Assembly (NCBI GenBank): GCA_900470095.1
Contig: UBZM01000058.1
Span: 1-64,000, forward strand
Direction of reading: 5' to 3'
Length of the DNA: 64,000 nucleotides
Origin: Hyphomicrobiales bacterium
GTDB lineage: Bacteria > Pseudomonadota > Alphaproteobacteria > Rhizobiales > Beijerinckiaceae
Shown: positions 1 to 9,124 of the stretch, in pieces
Layout: every line of letters begins with the position of its first letter
Numbering within the stretch: position 1 is the first letter of the stretch
Notes under the pieces: model-generated
Seen by the model: the letters and a program-made list of their open reading frames with translations, nothing else
Told to the model about the DNA's origin: nothing
Database searches by the model: none
Translations under genes and position numbers: made by a program

Positions 1-1
1 C

Positions 2-3000
2 AGCGACCAGCCGCTTCTGCCGGAGCTGCCGGTCAAGGTGAACATCACCGCCTTCCAGCTCAATGAGTTGTCGCTGGGCGCCCCGATCGTCGGCGTGCCG
101 GCCCGGTTGGGCGCGACCGGCGCCGCGTCGCTGGGCGCTCCGTCCGAGGGGCTTTCGCTGCGTCTCGAGGCGCGCCGGCTCGATGCGCCGGGCGAGTTCA
201 CGCTCAGGCTCGGTTTCGTGCCGCAGACCACGCGCCTGCAGATCGCCGGCAAGGTCGACGAGCCTCAGGGCGGCCTGATCGCGCGTGTCGCCAATCTCCC
301 GGACCAGCCGCCGGTCAAGCTCGACCTCAATGGCGATGGCCCGCTCGACGCCTTCCGCTCGACCCTGACATTCACGGCCGGCCCGACCATCGGGGCGCAG
401 GGCTCGGCCAATCTCTCACGCGTCGGCACTGGCCGTGACCTGGCCCTTGCCCTCGATGCCCGCATCGAGGGGCTGATGCCGGCGCCGGCCGCACCGATCT
501 TTGCGGGCTCGACCCGTCTCGACGGCACGGTCGGCTTCGTCGATGACGGTGCCGTCGACCTGCGCAACATCGCGCTTGTCTCGGCACTGGCGCGTCTCGA
601 TGTCACTGGGCGCTACGGAGCCGACAAGACCCTCGATATCCGCGTCACCGCTGCGGCCGTGCCCAATGCCAACGGCCGCACTGTTGCCGCGGGCAGCGAG
701 ATCGGCAAACTCGCCCTGGATGCCACCATCAACGGCCCGGTGAACGGGCCGCGCGTCGTCGCCACGCTCGACGCGCGGGATCTGCGCCTGCCGACCGGTC
801 GCCTTGGCAAACTCGTGGCGCGCTTCACCGCGACGCCGAACGGATCGATCGGCAATGCCGACACGCGCATCGCGCTTGTCTCGGATGGGGAGGCGACGGG
901 CGTGGCGCTGGCCGATCCCAAGCTCGCCCGCGTGGTTGGCGACCGCATCGTCTTCACGCTGCGCGGGACAGGGCGGGGCGAGGGGAGTGCCGATTTCGAG
1001 ACCCTGCGGCTCGCGATGTCCGGCGTGGAGCTCGACTACAAGGGGGAGCTCGGCAAAGCCCGCATCCTGGGGCAGGCGCGCGCGGTCCTGCCCGATCTCT
1101 CGCGGCTCAGCGGTCTTGCCGGTCGCAAGCTTTCAGGCAAGGCGCAGCTCGGCGCCGATATCGATGCCGTGCCGCGCCAGAACATCTATTCCGCGACCCT
1201 CGATGGCCGTGGCGATCAGATCGGGACCGGGGAGGCGGCGCTCGACCGGCTGCTCGCCGGCAATCTGACGCTGGCCGGGCGCGTAGGGACACTCGCTGAC
1301 GGCGGTGTGAATGTCAGTGGTCTTCGTCTCGCCGGGCAGCATGTCGCCCTCACTGCCGATGGCGGCATCGGCCGCGAGCGCTCGGATCTGCGGGCCGCGA
1401 TCACCCTGCCTGATCTGAAACGGGCCGATCCGCGCCTCTCCGGCAAGGGCGAGGTCACGGCACAGCTTACCGGACCGCAGAACAAGCTCGATGCCTCGGC
1501 ACGGATCGCGGTGACGAATGCGAGCGCGCTCGGTCGCCCGATCCCGCGCCTGTCGATCGATGCCGTGATCCGCGACCTGCAGGGCGCGCTCGAGACGCGG
1601 GCGACGCTTGCCGGTGAGGTCGAGGGCAAGCCCGCGACCGGCACGCTGCAATTCGCGCGACTGCCCGATGATGCCTGGGATCTGTCGAAGCTCGATCTCG
1701 CCATCGGCTCGGTCAAGCTGACCGGAGCTGTGACGCTCGACCAGGCCAGGCGAGCCGCCGGCCGGCTGACGCTCGCTGCACGCAATCTCGACGATCTCTC
1801 GGCGCTGGCCCTCACCAAGCTCGGCGGACAGCTCGATGCGGATATCGTGCTCGCTCTTGTCGAGGGGCGGCAGAACCTGGACCTGAAAGCCAAGGGCACG
1901 CGCATCAGTGCCGCCGGGGTCTCGCTCGACAAGCTCGATGCCAGCGTCGCTGCCACGGATCTCCATGGTCGCCCGGCGATCGATGCCGCCATCGCCATCG
2001 ATCGCGCGGTGATCTCCGGCGAGGCGATCAATGCGATCCGCTTCGATTCGAAGGGCGGGCCGGATGCGAGCGCCTTCACCCTCAGTGCCAATGCCCGGGG
2101 CTTCACGCTCAATGGCGCCGGCCAGCTCGTTCCCGGTGATCCGCTGCGGCTCGACATCGCCTCCTTCGATGCCCGGCGCGAGGGCAAGCGCATCACGCTC
2201 GCCAACCCGGCCTCGCTGAGCTTTCCGGCCGGCGGCGTCGAGATCTCGAAGCTGGCGCTTGCGATCGATGCCGGCCGGCTCAGCCTGGACGGCCGAGCGG
2301 GTGAGACGCTCGATCTGCGCGTGAATGCAAAGGACATCCCGCTTTCGGCAGTCAAGCTGGTGGCCCCGAAGCTCGAGCTTTCCGGCACGCTGAACGCCGA
2401 GGCGCAGATTTCCGGCAAGCCGGATGCTCTCGCCGGCCCCTGGCAGATCCGGGTCGCGCGGCTGGTGACGCCCGAAACCCGCAGCGCCGGCCTGCCTCCG
2501 GTCGAGATCAGCGGCAACGGTCAATTCTCCGGCCGGCAGACCAGCGTCGAGGCGACGCTGACGGCCGGTCGCGGCGCCAATCTCGCGGTTCGTGGCACGG
2601 CGCCCCTGAGCGCAAGCGGCGCGCTTGCTCTCACCATTCAGGGCAAGCTCGACGCGGCTCTCGCCAATGCGCTGCTCGCGGCGCAGGGGCAACGGCTGAC
2701 CGGCGCTGTGACGCTCGACCTTCGGGCTGGCGGCACTGCGGCAGCACCCGAACTGAACGGCGCCGCGACGCTTGCCAATGGCAGCTTCACCGACGCGCTC
2801 CAGGGCGTGCGGCTGACCGGGATCGAAGCGCGCATCGCGGCCAATGGCGACAATCTGCGCATCGAGCGCGCGGTTGCCCGCACCGCCAATGGCGGCACGC
2901 TGTCGGCGTCAGGCCAGGTCCGCGTCGATCCCGCCGCCGGTTTCCCGGGCGAGATCAAGATCGAGGGGCGCCGGGCCCAACTCGTCTCGAACGGCATCGT

Positions 3001-3937
3001 GACATCGGTTGCCGACCTCAATCTCGCGATCGCCGGCCCCCTGGCGCAGCGCCCGCGCGTCGATGGGCGTGTCGATATCATCTCGCTCGATGTCGCCGTG
3101 CCGGATCGGTTGCCGGCTTCCTTGCGCCCCGTCGACGGGATTCGCCACGTCAATGCGAAGGGCGCTGCGGCGGTGCGGCTTGCCGCGCAACGCAAGGCGG
3201 CGCGCAGCGCCGGCAAAGGCGGACGAGCGGCGCCTGCCTTCGATGCCGCACTCGCCGTCACCATCTCCGCGCCGAACCGCGTCTTCATCCGTGGTCGCGG
3301 AATCGATGCCGAACTTGGGGGCGAGCTGCGCGTCGGCGGCACGCTCTCTGCTCCCGTGCTTGATGGCGGGTTCGATCTCAGGCGCGGCCGCTTGTCGGTC
3401 GCGAGCCAGCGGCTCGATTTCAGCCGCGGCCGCCTGACCTTCACGGGCGGCGTGATTCCCGAACTCGATTTCGTCGCCGAGACCCGCGCCTCGGACGTGA
3501 CCGCGCGAATCCTCGTCACCGGGCCGGCGGACCAGCCGGCCTTTGCCTTCACCTCCCAGCCCGAGTTGCCGCAGGACGAGGTGCTGTCGCGCCTGCTCTT
3601 CGCCCGCGCCTCCGGCTCGCTCTCGCCGTTCCAGGCCCTGCAGCTGGCACAGACGGCCGCGCAGTTCGCGGGGACCGGCGGCGACGATGCCTTCGAGAAG
3701 CTGCGCAAATCGCTCGGCGTCGACAATCTCGACATCCAGATGGGCGCCGGCGGCCCGACGGTCGGTGTCTCCCGCTACATCGGCGACAACGTCTCGATCG
3801 GGATCAAGGCCGGCGCCAAGCCCGAGGATAGCGGCGTCTCCATCGGCATCGACGTGACGAAGCGGCTTCGCATCCAGGCCGAGACCGGTGCGGATGGCAG
3901 CGCCGCCGTCGGCGTCGGCGCCGAATGGGAATACTGA
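2..3937 (+). CDS. tamB: Translocation/assembly module protein TamB (5' partial)
   Basis: The gene is cut by the left edge. The frame is open from base 2 and ends with TGA at 3937, so about 1,311 codons are visible; the GTG at 38 is internal. The protein is almost entirely short alternating beta-strand units rich in Gly, Leu, Asp and Ala, as in the long hydrophobic groove of TamB/AsmA-like proteins. The last 350 or so residues (about bases 2900-3937) match the TamB C-terminal (DUF490) domain, with the strand-rich end and a final aromatic residue (EWEY). TamB is anchored in the inner membrane, spans the periplasm and works with the BamA-like TamA in outer-membrane assembly and lipid transport. 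By family habit tamA should lie just upstream, outside the window. Confidence 0.93.
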   Translation, partial: SDQPLLPELPVKVNITAFQLNELSLGAPIVGVPARLGATGAASLGAPSEGLSLRLEARRLDAPGEFTLRLGFVPQTTRLQIAGKVDEPQGGLIARVANLPDQPPVKLDLNGDGPLDAFRSTLTFTAGPTIGAQGSANLSRVGTGRDLALALDARIEGLMPAPAAPIFAGSTRLDGTVGFVDDGAVDLRNIALVSALARLDVTGRYGADKTLDIRVTAAAVPNANGRTVAAGSEIGKLALDATINGPVNGPRVVATLDARDLRLPTGRLGKLVARFTATPNGSIGNADTRIALVSDGEATGVALADPKLARVVGDRIVFTLRGTGRGEGSADFETLRLAMSGVELDYKGELGKARILGQARAVLPDLSRLSGLAGRKLSGKAQLGADIDAVPRQNIYSATLDGRGDQIGTGEAALDRLLAGNLTLAGRVGTLADGGVNVSGLRLAGQHVALTADGGIGRERSDLRAAITLPDLKRADPRLSGKGEVTAQLTGPQNKLDASARIAVTNASALGRPIPRLSIDAVIRDLQGALETRATLAGEVEGKPATGTLQFARLPDDAWDLSKLDLAIGSVKLTGAVTLDQARRAAGRLTLAARNLDDLSALALTKLGGQLDADIVLALVEGRQNLDLKAKGTRISAAGVSLDKLDASVAATDLHGRPAIDAAIAIDRAVISGEAINAIRFDSKGGPDASAFTLSANARGFTLNGAGQLVPGDPLRLDIASFDARREGKRITLANPASLSFPAGGVEISKLALAIDAGRLSLDGRAGETLDLRVNAKDIPLSAVKLVAPKLELSGTLNAEAQISGKPDALAGPWQIRVARLVTPETRSAGLPPVEISGNGQFSGRQTSVEATLTAGRGANLAVRGTAPLSASGALALTIQGKLDAALANALLAAQGQRLTGAVTLDLRAGGTAAAPELNGAATLANGSFTDALQGVRLTGIEARIAANGDNLRIERAVARTANGGTLSASGQVRVDPAAGFPGEIKIEGRRAQLVSNGIVTSVADLNLAIAGPLAQRPRVDGRVDIISLDVAVPDRLPASLRPVDGIRHVNAKGAAAVRLAAQRKAARSAGKGGRAAPAFDAALAVTISAPNRVFIRGRGIDAELGGELRVGGTLSAPVLDGGFDLRRGRLSVASQRLDFSRGRLTFTGGVIPELDFVAETRASDVTARILVTGPADQPAFAFTSQPELPQDEVLSRLLFARASGSLSPFQALQLAQTAAQFAGTGGDDAFEKLRKSLGVDNLDIQMGAGGPTVGVSRYIGDNVSIGIKAGAKPEDSGVSIGIDVTKRLRIQAETGADGSAAVGVGAEWEY

Positions 3938-4051
3938 CGGCGCCGGCGTGCTCCCTTCCGGATGCTGCGGCTTGAGTCGGTCATTCCGATTCGAACAGGC
4001 CGTGATTCTGCCGTCTTTTGCCTGCAGGACGTGCTCAGCCGGGGCACGCGG

Positions 4052-4066
4052 TTAACCGCTGGTAAA
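4052..4066 (+). promoter_or_regulatory. CtrA-like binding site upstream of the porin
   Basis: The bases read TTAA, seven bases, then TAAA. This is one mismatch from the alphaproteobacterial CtrA full site TTAA-N7-TTAA. It sits about 95 bp ahead of the candidate -35 and about 280 bp ahead of the porin start, inside the sequence GTTAACCGC. The function is inferred from the motif only. Confidence 0.4.
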
Positions 4067-4146
4067 TTTCGACCCTCAAAGCGTGGCGCGCCTGCAACAC
4101 CGGGTTTCAAAGCACCCCCTCGGACCTCGCGGCGGCGTGATCTCGG

Positions 4147-4174
4147 TTGATCGGCCACCCGGCATTCGTATGGT
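4147..4174 (+). promoter_or_regulatory. Candidate sigma-70-type promoter of the porin gene
   Basis: TTGATC at 4147-4152 and TATGGT at 4169-4174 are separated by 16 bp, a fair match to -35 and -10 elements. It is the best match I can see in the tamB-porin gap, and would give a leader of about 165 nt. Confidence 0.4.
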
Positions 4175-4344
4175 GAAGATGCGTCGGGACGTTCCCGGTC
4201 GCTGTTTTTCGTCTTCGCCTCTGAATGGTTCAGGGACGTGGGCGAAAGACCGGGATAGGCGGGTTCGCCGGTTTGGTCTCCTGGGGCCGATCGTCAAGAA
4301 CACGCTGAAGCCCGAGGGTCTCGAAACTCTTTTGGAGGTTACCA

Positions 4345-5736
4345 ATGAAGCTCGTTAAGAGCCTCCTCCTCGGTTCTGCCGCCGGCTTCGCCGCGGTCGC
4401 CGGGGCTCAGGCCGCCGATCTTCCCTCGCGGAAGGCCGCTCCGGTCGAATACGTTCGCGTCTGCACCGCCTATGGCAGCGGCTTCTTCTACATCCCGGGC
4501 ACCGATAGCTGCCTGCGCATCGGCGGCCGTCTCCGCGCTGAGTACACCTTCGGCGAGCGTTGGGGCGACCTGCAGGACTCGTACGGCACCCGCGCTCGTG
4601 GTCGTCTGAACATCGACCTGCGCACCGCCACCGCTTACGGCACCCTGCGCACCTTCATCCGTTATGACGTGACGGTTTCGACCGGCCCGTACGGCTACGG
4701 CGCGCTGAACGGCGGCGCGATCTTCGCCAACGGCGCGGCCGGCGCCAACAGCAACTCGACGGGCATTTCGCTCGACAAGGGCTTCATCCAGTTCGGACCG
4801 ATCACCGCTGGTCGCGCGCAGTCGTTCTTCGACTTCTACGCCAACGACCTCGGCTTCAGCTCGCTCCGCGGCTCGGACAACAGCCCGAACCTGTTGGCCT
4901 ACACCGCGACCTTCGGCTCGGGCTTCTCGGCCACGATCTCGCTTGAAGACCGCCTGGCCGGCCGTAACGCGATCGCTCGCAACGCCCTCGCCTTCAACAC
5001 CGGTTCTGTCGCCCTCGAGGGCAGCCAGTATCCGGACCTCGTCGGTGCGTTGAACGTGACCCAGGGCTGGGGCTCTGCTCAGCTGTCGGGTGCCATCGGT
5101 CAGCGTAACGTCGCCAGCTTCCCGGTTGGTGTTATCGGCAATCCCGCCATCATCCGTGGTGGTGACGAGACTGCTTGGGCCATCCAGGGCGGTCTGAAGT
5201 TCAACCTGCCGATGCTCGCCGCTGGCGACGTCCTGTGGTTGCAGGCCGCTTACGCTGAGGGCATGAACTCCTACCTCGGCTACGGCAGCATCTATGGCTA
5301 CGGCCGTCTCGGTGCGCTCACCGCTGCCGACATCGTCGTCGACCAGACCACCGGTCGTTCGAAGCTGACCAAGGGCTTCGCCATCACCGCTGGCCTGAAG
5401 CACTACTGGACCCCGACCATCCGTTCGGAAGTCTATGGTTCGTACTCCCAGCTCGACATCGGCGCTGCGATCCAGAACGGCCTCGGCGCGGTCAATGGCA
5501 CGCTCAATGGCACCGCGGTTCCGGTCAAGCTGAACCCGAAGGAGTTCATCATCGGCACCAACCTCGTCTGGACCCCGGTTTCGGGTCTCGATATCGGCGT
5601 GGAAGTTCTCTACTCCAAGGTTGAGCTGAAGAACCGCATCGGTCAGGTCGACAACTTCGGCAACCGCAACAACAACCTGCTGATCAAGAGCGACGACGCC
5701 CTCACCGGCCGTCTGCGCATCCAGCGCGACTTCTGA
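4345..5736 (+). CDS. Outer-membrane porin, alphaproteobacterial Omp2 type
   Basis: A 463-residue trimeric general porin of the Porin_2 (Omp2a/Omp2b) family. Residues 1-23 are a signal peptide with an AQA cleavage site. The mature start has the family hallmark: two cysteines (C40 and C56) around a TAYGSGFFYIPG segment, followed by CLRIGGRLRAEY, the first barrel strand. The protein ends with Phe, the usual signal for outer-membrane insertion. A strong ribosome binding site (GGAGG, 4334-4338) precedes the ATG. Base use is highly regular, as expected of a strongly expressed gene. It stands alone, with its own promoter region and a strong terminator. Confidence 0.96.
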   Translation: MKLVKSLLLGSAAGFAAVAGAQAADLPSRKAAPVEYVRVCTAYGSGFFYIPGTDSCLRIGGRLRAEYTFGERWGDLQDSYGTRARGRLNIDLRTATAYGTLRTFIRYDVTVSTGPYGYGALNGGAIFANGAAGANSNSTGISLDKGFIQFGPITAGRAQSFFDFYANDLGFSSLRGSDNSPNLLAYTATFGSGFSATISLEDRLAGRNAIARNALAFNTGSVALEGSQYPDLVGALNVTQGWGSAQLSGAIGQRNVASFPVGVIGNPAIIRGGDETAWAIQGGLKFNLPMLAAGDVLWLQAAYAEGMNSYLGYGSIYGYGRLGALTAADIVVDQTTGRSKLTKGFAITAGLKHYWTPTIRSEVYGSYSQLDIGAAIQNGLGAVNGTLNGTAVPVKLNPKEFIIGTNLVWTPVSGLDIGVEVLYSKVELKNRIGQVDNFGNRNNNLLIKSDDALTGRLRIQRDF

Positions 5737-5760
5737 TCGGTTCTCCGATCCTAGTCGGAA

Positions 5761-5786
5761 GCCCCGGGGAAACCCGGGGCTTTTTT
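5761..5786 (+). terminator. Rho-independent terminator of the porin
   Basis: A perfect 8 bp stem GCCCCGGG/CCCGGGGC with a GAAA tetraloop is followed by six T, 24 bp after the porin stop codon. Confidence 0.95.
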
Positions 5787-5913
5787 CGTTTGGATATCGT
5801 GGGTTAGGCCTGTTCACTCACTTGACAGGGGCAGCCGAACCGTCCTGACTTGGCAGCCTGGGGACGGTGATCGGTAAGGGCCTGACAAGTCTGTGCCGAC
5901 GCGGGGAGCGGGA

Positions 5914-8259
5914 ATGGCGCAGCCGGCAAACTGGTTATGGGGGCTCGTGCCGCTGGCGCTGCTCTGGAGCGCCGGCAACCTCTATCTCGATGAGCCGATT
6001 CAGGACGATGTCAGCCGCCGTGCCATCGCGGTGGCGACGCAGGTTGCCGGCGAGGCACCAGGCGCAAGGCCCGTCATGGCGCTCGTGGCCGGACGCGATG
6101 TGCTGATCGTAGGGGAGGCGCTCTCGGCCGATGGCGCTGCCAAGGCCATGGTGCAGTTGCGCGGTGAATTCGGCATACGCCGGGCGCTCGGCGGCCTGTC
6201 CCAGGTCGTCGCGCAGAAACCCTATAGCTGGTCGGCGACGCGCGAGCGCGATGCGGTGACGCTGAGCGGCTTCGTTCCCGACGAGGCGACGGCGACCGCC
6301 AATGTTGCCGCGGCGAGTGCGGCGGTATCGGGACTGCGCGTCGACGATCGCCAGATGCTCGCTTTCGGCGCGCCTGCCGGTTTTGCCGCCGTGACGCAAA
6401 AGATGCTCGGTGAGCTGGCCGGACTCTCGAGCGGCAAGGTGGCGCTGGACGACACGCGCTTCTGCATCGAGGGCAAGGCGACGACGCCGGAGCGCTTCCT
6501 TGCGCTACGCGAGAGCACTGCATCCCTGGGGCAGGGTGGGTTCACCGCAGTCGAGTGCAGCCTCGAGCCGCCGACGATCGCTCCTTATCGCTGGGCTGTG
6601 GAGAAGGGCGCAGATGGTGGGCTGAGCGTCACCGGCTTCTACCCGTCGGATGAGGCCAGGCAGCAGATTTCGGCAGCCTTGCGGCGGAGCTTTCCCGAGC
6701 CCGCTCGGATCGATGATCAAAGCAAGCCGGCCCTTGGCGAGCCGGGCGCTTTCCTGGCCAAGGTTACGCGCGCCTTCGGCGATCTTGCCCGACTCCGCAG
6801 CGGCAAGGCCGAGCTCGATGCCGGCACCTACAGGCTGTCCGGCGACGGGCCCGAGGATTTCGAATCCTGCCAGGCCTTGCAACTGCTGATCGCACAGACG
6901 GACGGGCCGGATTCGGTTGCGCAGGCCACTATCATCTGCCCTCCGGCGCCCCCGCCCATGCCACCGCTGCCGGAGATTCCGCCGCTCTTCGTTCCGGTCG
7001 AGCCTCCAGCGCCTTCGGAGCCTTCAACGCCTCCTGCACCTCAGCGCGGTGAGTTGCCATCGCCCGGCAGCTCCCACGCCGGCGCTGGCAAGATGAAGGC
7101 GGCGATCCCGGTACTCGTAGTGCCCGAGCGTACGGTTCCGCTGCAATGGCGGGCGGAGAAGACCGAGCAGGGCGTCGTGCTGAGCGGCCTTGTTCCCGAC
7201 GAGGGGGCGAGACAGGGAGTGCTGCAATCTGTCGACCGCGGGGCGGCTGCGATTCGGGTCACCGATCGCATGACCGGCGAACCGAAGCTGCGTGAAGCTC
7301 CGGATTTCGGCACGGCCACCAGCTTCCTGCTGGACCTGCTCGGCAAAATGAGCAGCGGCGTGGTTTCCATCGAAGGGACGCAGGCTTCGCTGTCCGGTGC
7401 CGTTGCCGACGAAGAGGCCTGGCGCGCGATCGAGGCCGCACTCAGGCAACAGCCTTTGCCGGGAGGCCTCACCGGCACGCCAGACCTGGCTGGCCTTGGC
7501 CTGCGCCCCTTTGGGCTTACGATATCGTCGGATCGGTCGGGCGTCGGCCTGTCCGGATATCTTCCCGATGAGCAGACGCGCTCGGCGCTTCTGGGATTGC
7601 TGGACGGCTCGCCCTTGCAGGGCAAGGTCGTGGACGAGACGCGTATCGTGCCCGGAGCGCCTGCCGGTTTCGGCGGCGCGGCGCGCGTCGCCGTGACCGA
7701 TCTGCTCAGGCTGGATCTCGGCACAGCGCGCCTGGTCGATGGCAAGGTCGAGCTTCAGGGGCTGACCTGCCGCGAGCTGATCAAGGGCGAGGTCGAGACC
7801 AGCGCCGCGAGCGGTCTACCGGCCGGTTTTGCAGGCCGGGCCGAGATCGGCTTGCGCCAGACGGGTTGCGTCACTGAACCGCCCAATACCTGTCAGAACG
7901 ACCTTGATGCCCTGACCAAGCGCCAGTCCGTGCTGTTCGGCCAGGGCACCGCAGCGGTCGTGCTCGATGCGACGACGGAACGGGCCATGGCGGAAGCCTC
8001 CGCGATCCTCAAGCAATGCCCGGATGTGCGCGTCACGATCGAGGGGCATGCCAATCTCGATGGCGAGCGGCGCGGGTTCGATAATCTCGATCTTTCGAAC
8101 CGGCGTGCCCGGCGCGTGCTTGATGAGCTGGTCATTCGTGGCATCAGCGCTGCCCGGCTCGAACCGAAGGGCTTTGGCGCGCAGCGACCGCTCGTTCCCC
8201 ATGACGAGCCGGAGGCGAAGGCGATGAACCGTCGCGTCCAGTTCACGGTCGAGAAGTAG
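5914..8259 (+). CDS. OmpA-family protein with four tandem BON-like modules
   Basis: About 781 residues. I chose the ATG at 5914, preceded by GGGGAGCGG, over an in-frame GTG at 5893. A hydrophobic stretch at residues 7-20 is a membrane anchor or signal. About four copies of a 110-130 residue module follow, starting near residues 103, 224, 409 and 531. Each has a tryptophan- or phenylalanine-centred start, an LSG-x-x-PDE turn, then a GAP-x-GF or similar segment, resembling pairs of BON half-domains. A Pro-rich linker lies near residues 350-375. Residues from about 672 form an OmpA-like peptidoglycan-binding domain (EGHANLDG, then DLSNRRARRV and MNRRVQF). The likely role is an envelope protein that holds peptidoglycan. 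It forms a unit with the next gene, 11 bp downstream. I do not recognise a named family for the whole protein. Confidence 0.85.
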   Translation: MAQPANWLWGLVPLALLWSAGNLYLDEPIQDDVSRRAIAVATQVAGEAPGARPVMALVAGRDVLIVGEALSADGAAKAMVQLRGEFGIRRALGGLSQVVAQKPYSWSATRERDAVTLSGFVPDEATATANVAAASAAVSGLRVDDRQMLAFGAPAGFAAVTQKMLGELAGLSSGKVALDDTRFCIEGKATTPERFLALRESTASLGQGGFTAVECSLEPPTIAPYRWAVEKGADGGLSVTGFYPSDEARQQISAALRRSFPEPARIDDQSKPALGEPGAFLAKVTRAFGDLARLRSGKAELDAGTYRLSGDGPEDFESCQALQLLIAQTDGPDSVAQATIICPPAPPPMPPLPEIPPLFVPVEPPAPSEPSTPPAPQRGELPSPGSSHAGAGKMKAAIPVLVVPERTVPLQWRAEKTEQGVVLSGLVPDEGARQGVLQSVDRGAAAIRVTDRMTGEPKLREAPDFGTATSFLLDLLGKMSSGVVSIEGTQASLSGAVADEEAWRAIEAALRQQPLPGGLTGTPDLAGLGLRPFGLTISSDRSGVGLSGYLPDEQTRSALLGLLDGSPLQGKVVDETRIVPGAPAGFGGAARVAVTDLLRLDLGTARLVDGKVELQGLTCRELIKGEVETSAASGLPAGFAGRAEIGLRQTGCVTEPPNTCQNDLDALTKRQSVLFGQGTAAVVLDATTERAMAEASAILKQCPDVRVTIEGHANLDGERRGFDNLDLSNRRARRVLDELVIRGISAARLEPKGFGAQRPLVPHDEPEAKAMNRRVQFTVEK

Positions 8260-8270
8260 GGAACGCTGGC

Positions 8271-9053
8271 ATGCTCTATCTGGCCACCCAGTTCGCCTGG
8301 TTCCTGCTCGCGGCCTTTGGCATCGGCCTCGCCATGGGCTGGATCACCTGCACAGGCGGGAAGGTCCGTTTCTGGACCGGTCCGATTCCCCTGCTGGTCG
8401 GCGCCTGGGCCGCGGTCGCCGCGCTCACCTGGTTGCAGGTGGTGAACGGCGTTGCCGCGCTCTGGCTGGAAACCGCGCTGCTCTATGTCGCGGCCTATCT
8501 GGCAGGCTGCTGTCTCGCCTGCTTTGTCCGCACGCTCTTCGCCCATCGCGATTCGGTCCTCGCCATTGCCGGCGCCAATGTCGGCTCGATCCCTGAGGCC
8601 CCGGCTGCGCCTGCCGTCGCTGCGGTGAAGCCGGTTTCGACGCAGTCGGCCCCACTGCTGGACAAGGTCGAGGGCGAGGATTTGATCCCCGGCAGGCGGC
8701 CATCCGGCCTTGTCGCAGCCCGCAGCGGGAAGGCTGACGATCTCAAATTGATCCGGGGTATCGGCCAGCAGAACGAAGGCAGGCTGCATGGCCTCGGGAT
8801 CTGGCATTTCGAGCAGATCGCAGCCTGGACGTCCGAGAACATCGAATGGGTCGGCCATTATCTCGCCTTTCCCGGCCGGATCGAGCGTGAGGACTGGGTT
8901 GCCCAGGCCCGTTCGCTCGCAGCCGGCATCGAGACGGAATTTTCGACACGGGCCCGTGCCGGCGAGGTCGCGACCTCGCGTGACGATGGTACGCAGGGGC
9001 AGGGCAATGTCGCCGGCATCTCCGAAGGAGGAACCGACGGCAAGCGGCGGTAA
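8271..9053 (+). CDS. Membrane protein with C-terminal helix-hairpin-helix-like domain
   Basis: 260 residues. The first 90 or so contain three hydrophobic segments (about residues 1-25, 40-62 and 67-90). A variable Ala/Pro-rich linker follows. From about residue 156 there is a compact domain starting DDLKLIRGIGQ and including LGIWHFEQIAAWT and REDWVAQA. This is the helix-hairpin-helix-like segment found at the ends of many alphaproteobacterial proteins, often annotated as related to NADH dehydrogenase 41 kDa or L21-associated proteins. The gene begins 11 bp after the OmpA-type gene and is probably co-transcribed. Its biochemical role is unknown. It may be a membrane partner of the upstream envelope protein. 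Confidence 0.8.
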   Translation: MLYLATQFAWFLLAAFGIGLAMGWITCTGGKVRFWTGPIPLLVGAWAAVAALTWLQVVNGVAALWLETALLYVAAYLAGCCLACFVRTLFAHRDSVLAIAGANVGSIPEAPAAPAVAAVKPVSTQSAPLLDKVEGEDLIPGRRPSGLVAARSGKADDLKLIRGIGQQNEGRLHGLGIWHFEQIAAWTSENIEWVGHYLAFPGRIEREDWVAQARSLAAGIETEFSTRARAGEVATSRDDGTQGQGNVAGISEGGTDGKRR

Positions 9054-9124
9054 ATCCTCGATTTCAGTCGGCCCCGGCGTGTTGCGACCGCCGGGCGCTG
9101 GCAGGGAATGGGCCGGCCCAAGGC

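Larger units (their letters stand above)
3938..4344. other. 407 bp non-coding leader between tamB and the porin
   Basis: No convincing gene lies here on either strand; the short open frames have no family resemblance. The stretch holds a CtrA-like site and a candidate promoter (listed separately) and then a leader of about 165 nt before the porin start. A long leader ahead of an abundant porin could carry post-transcriptional control, but I cannot identify a specific structure. Confidence 0.6.
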
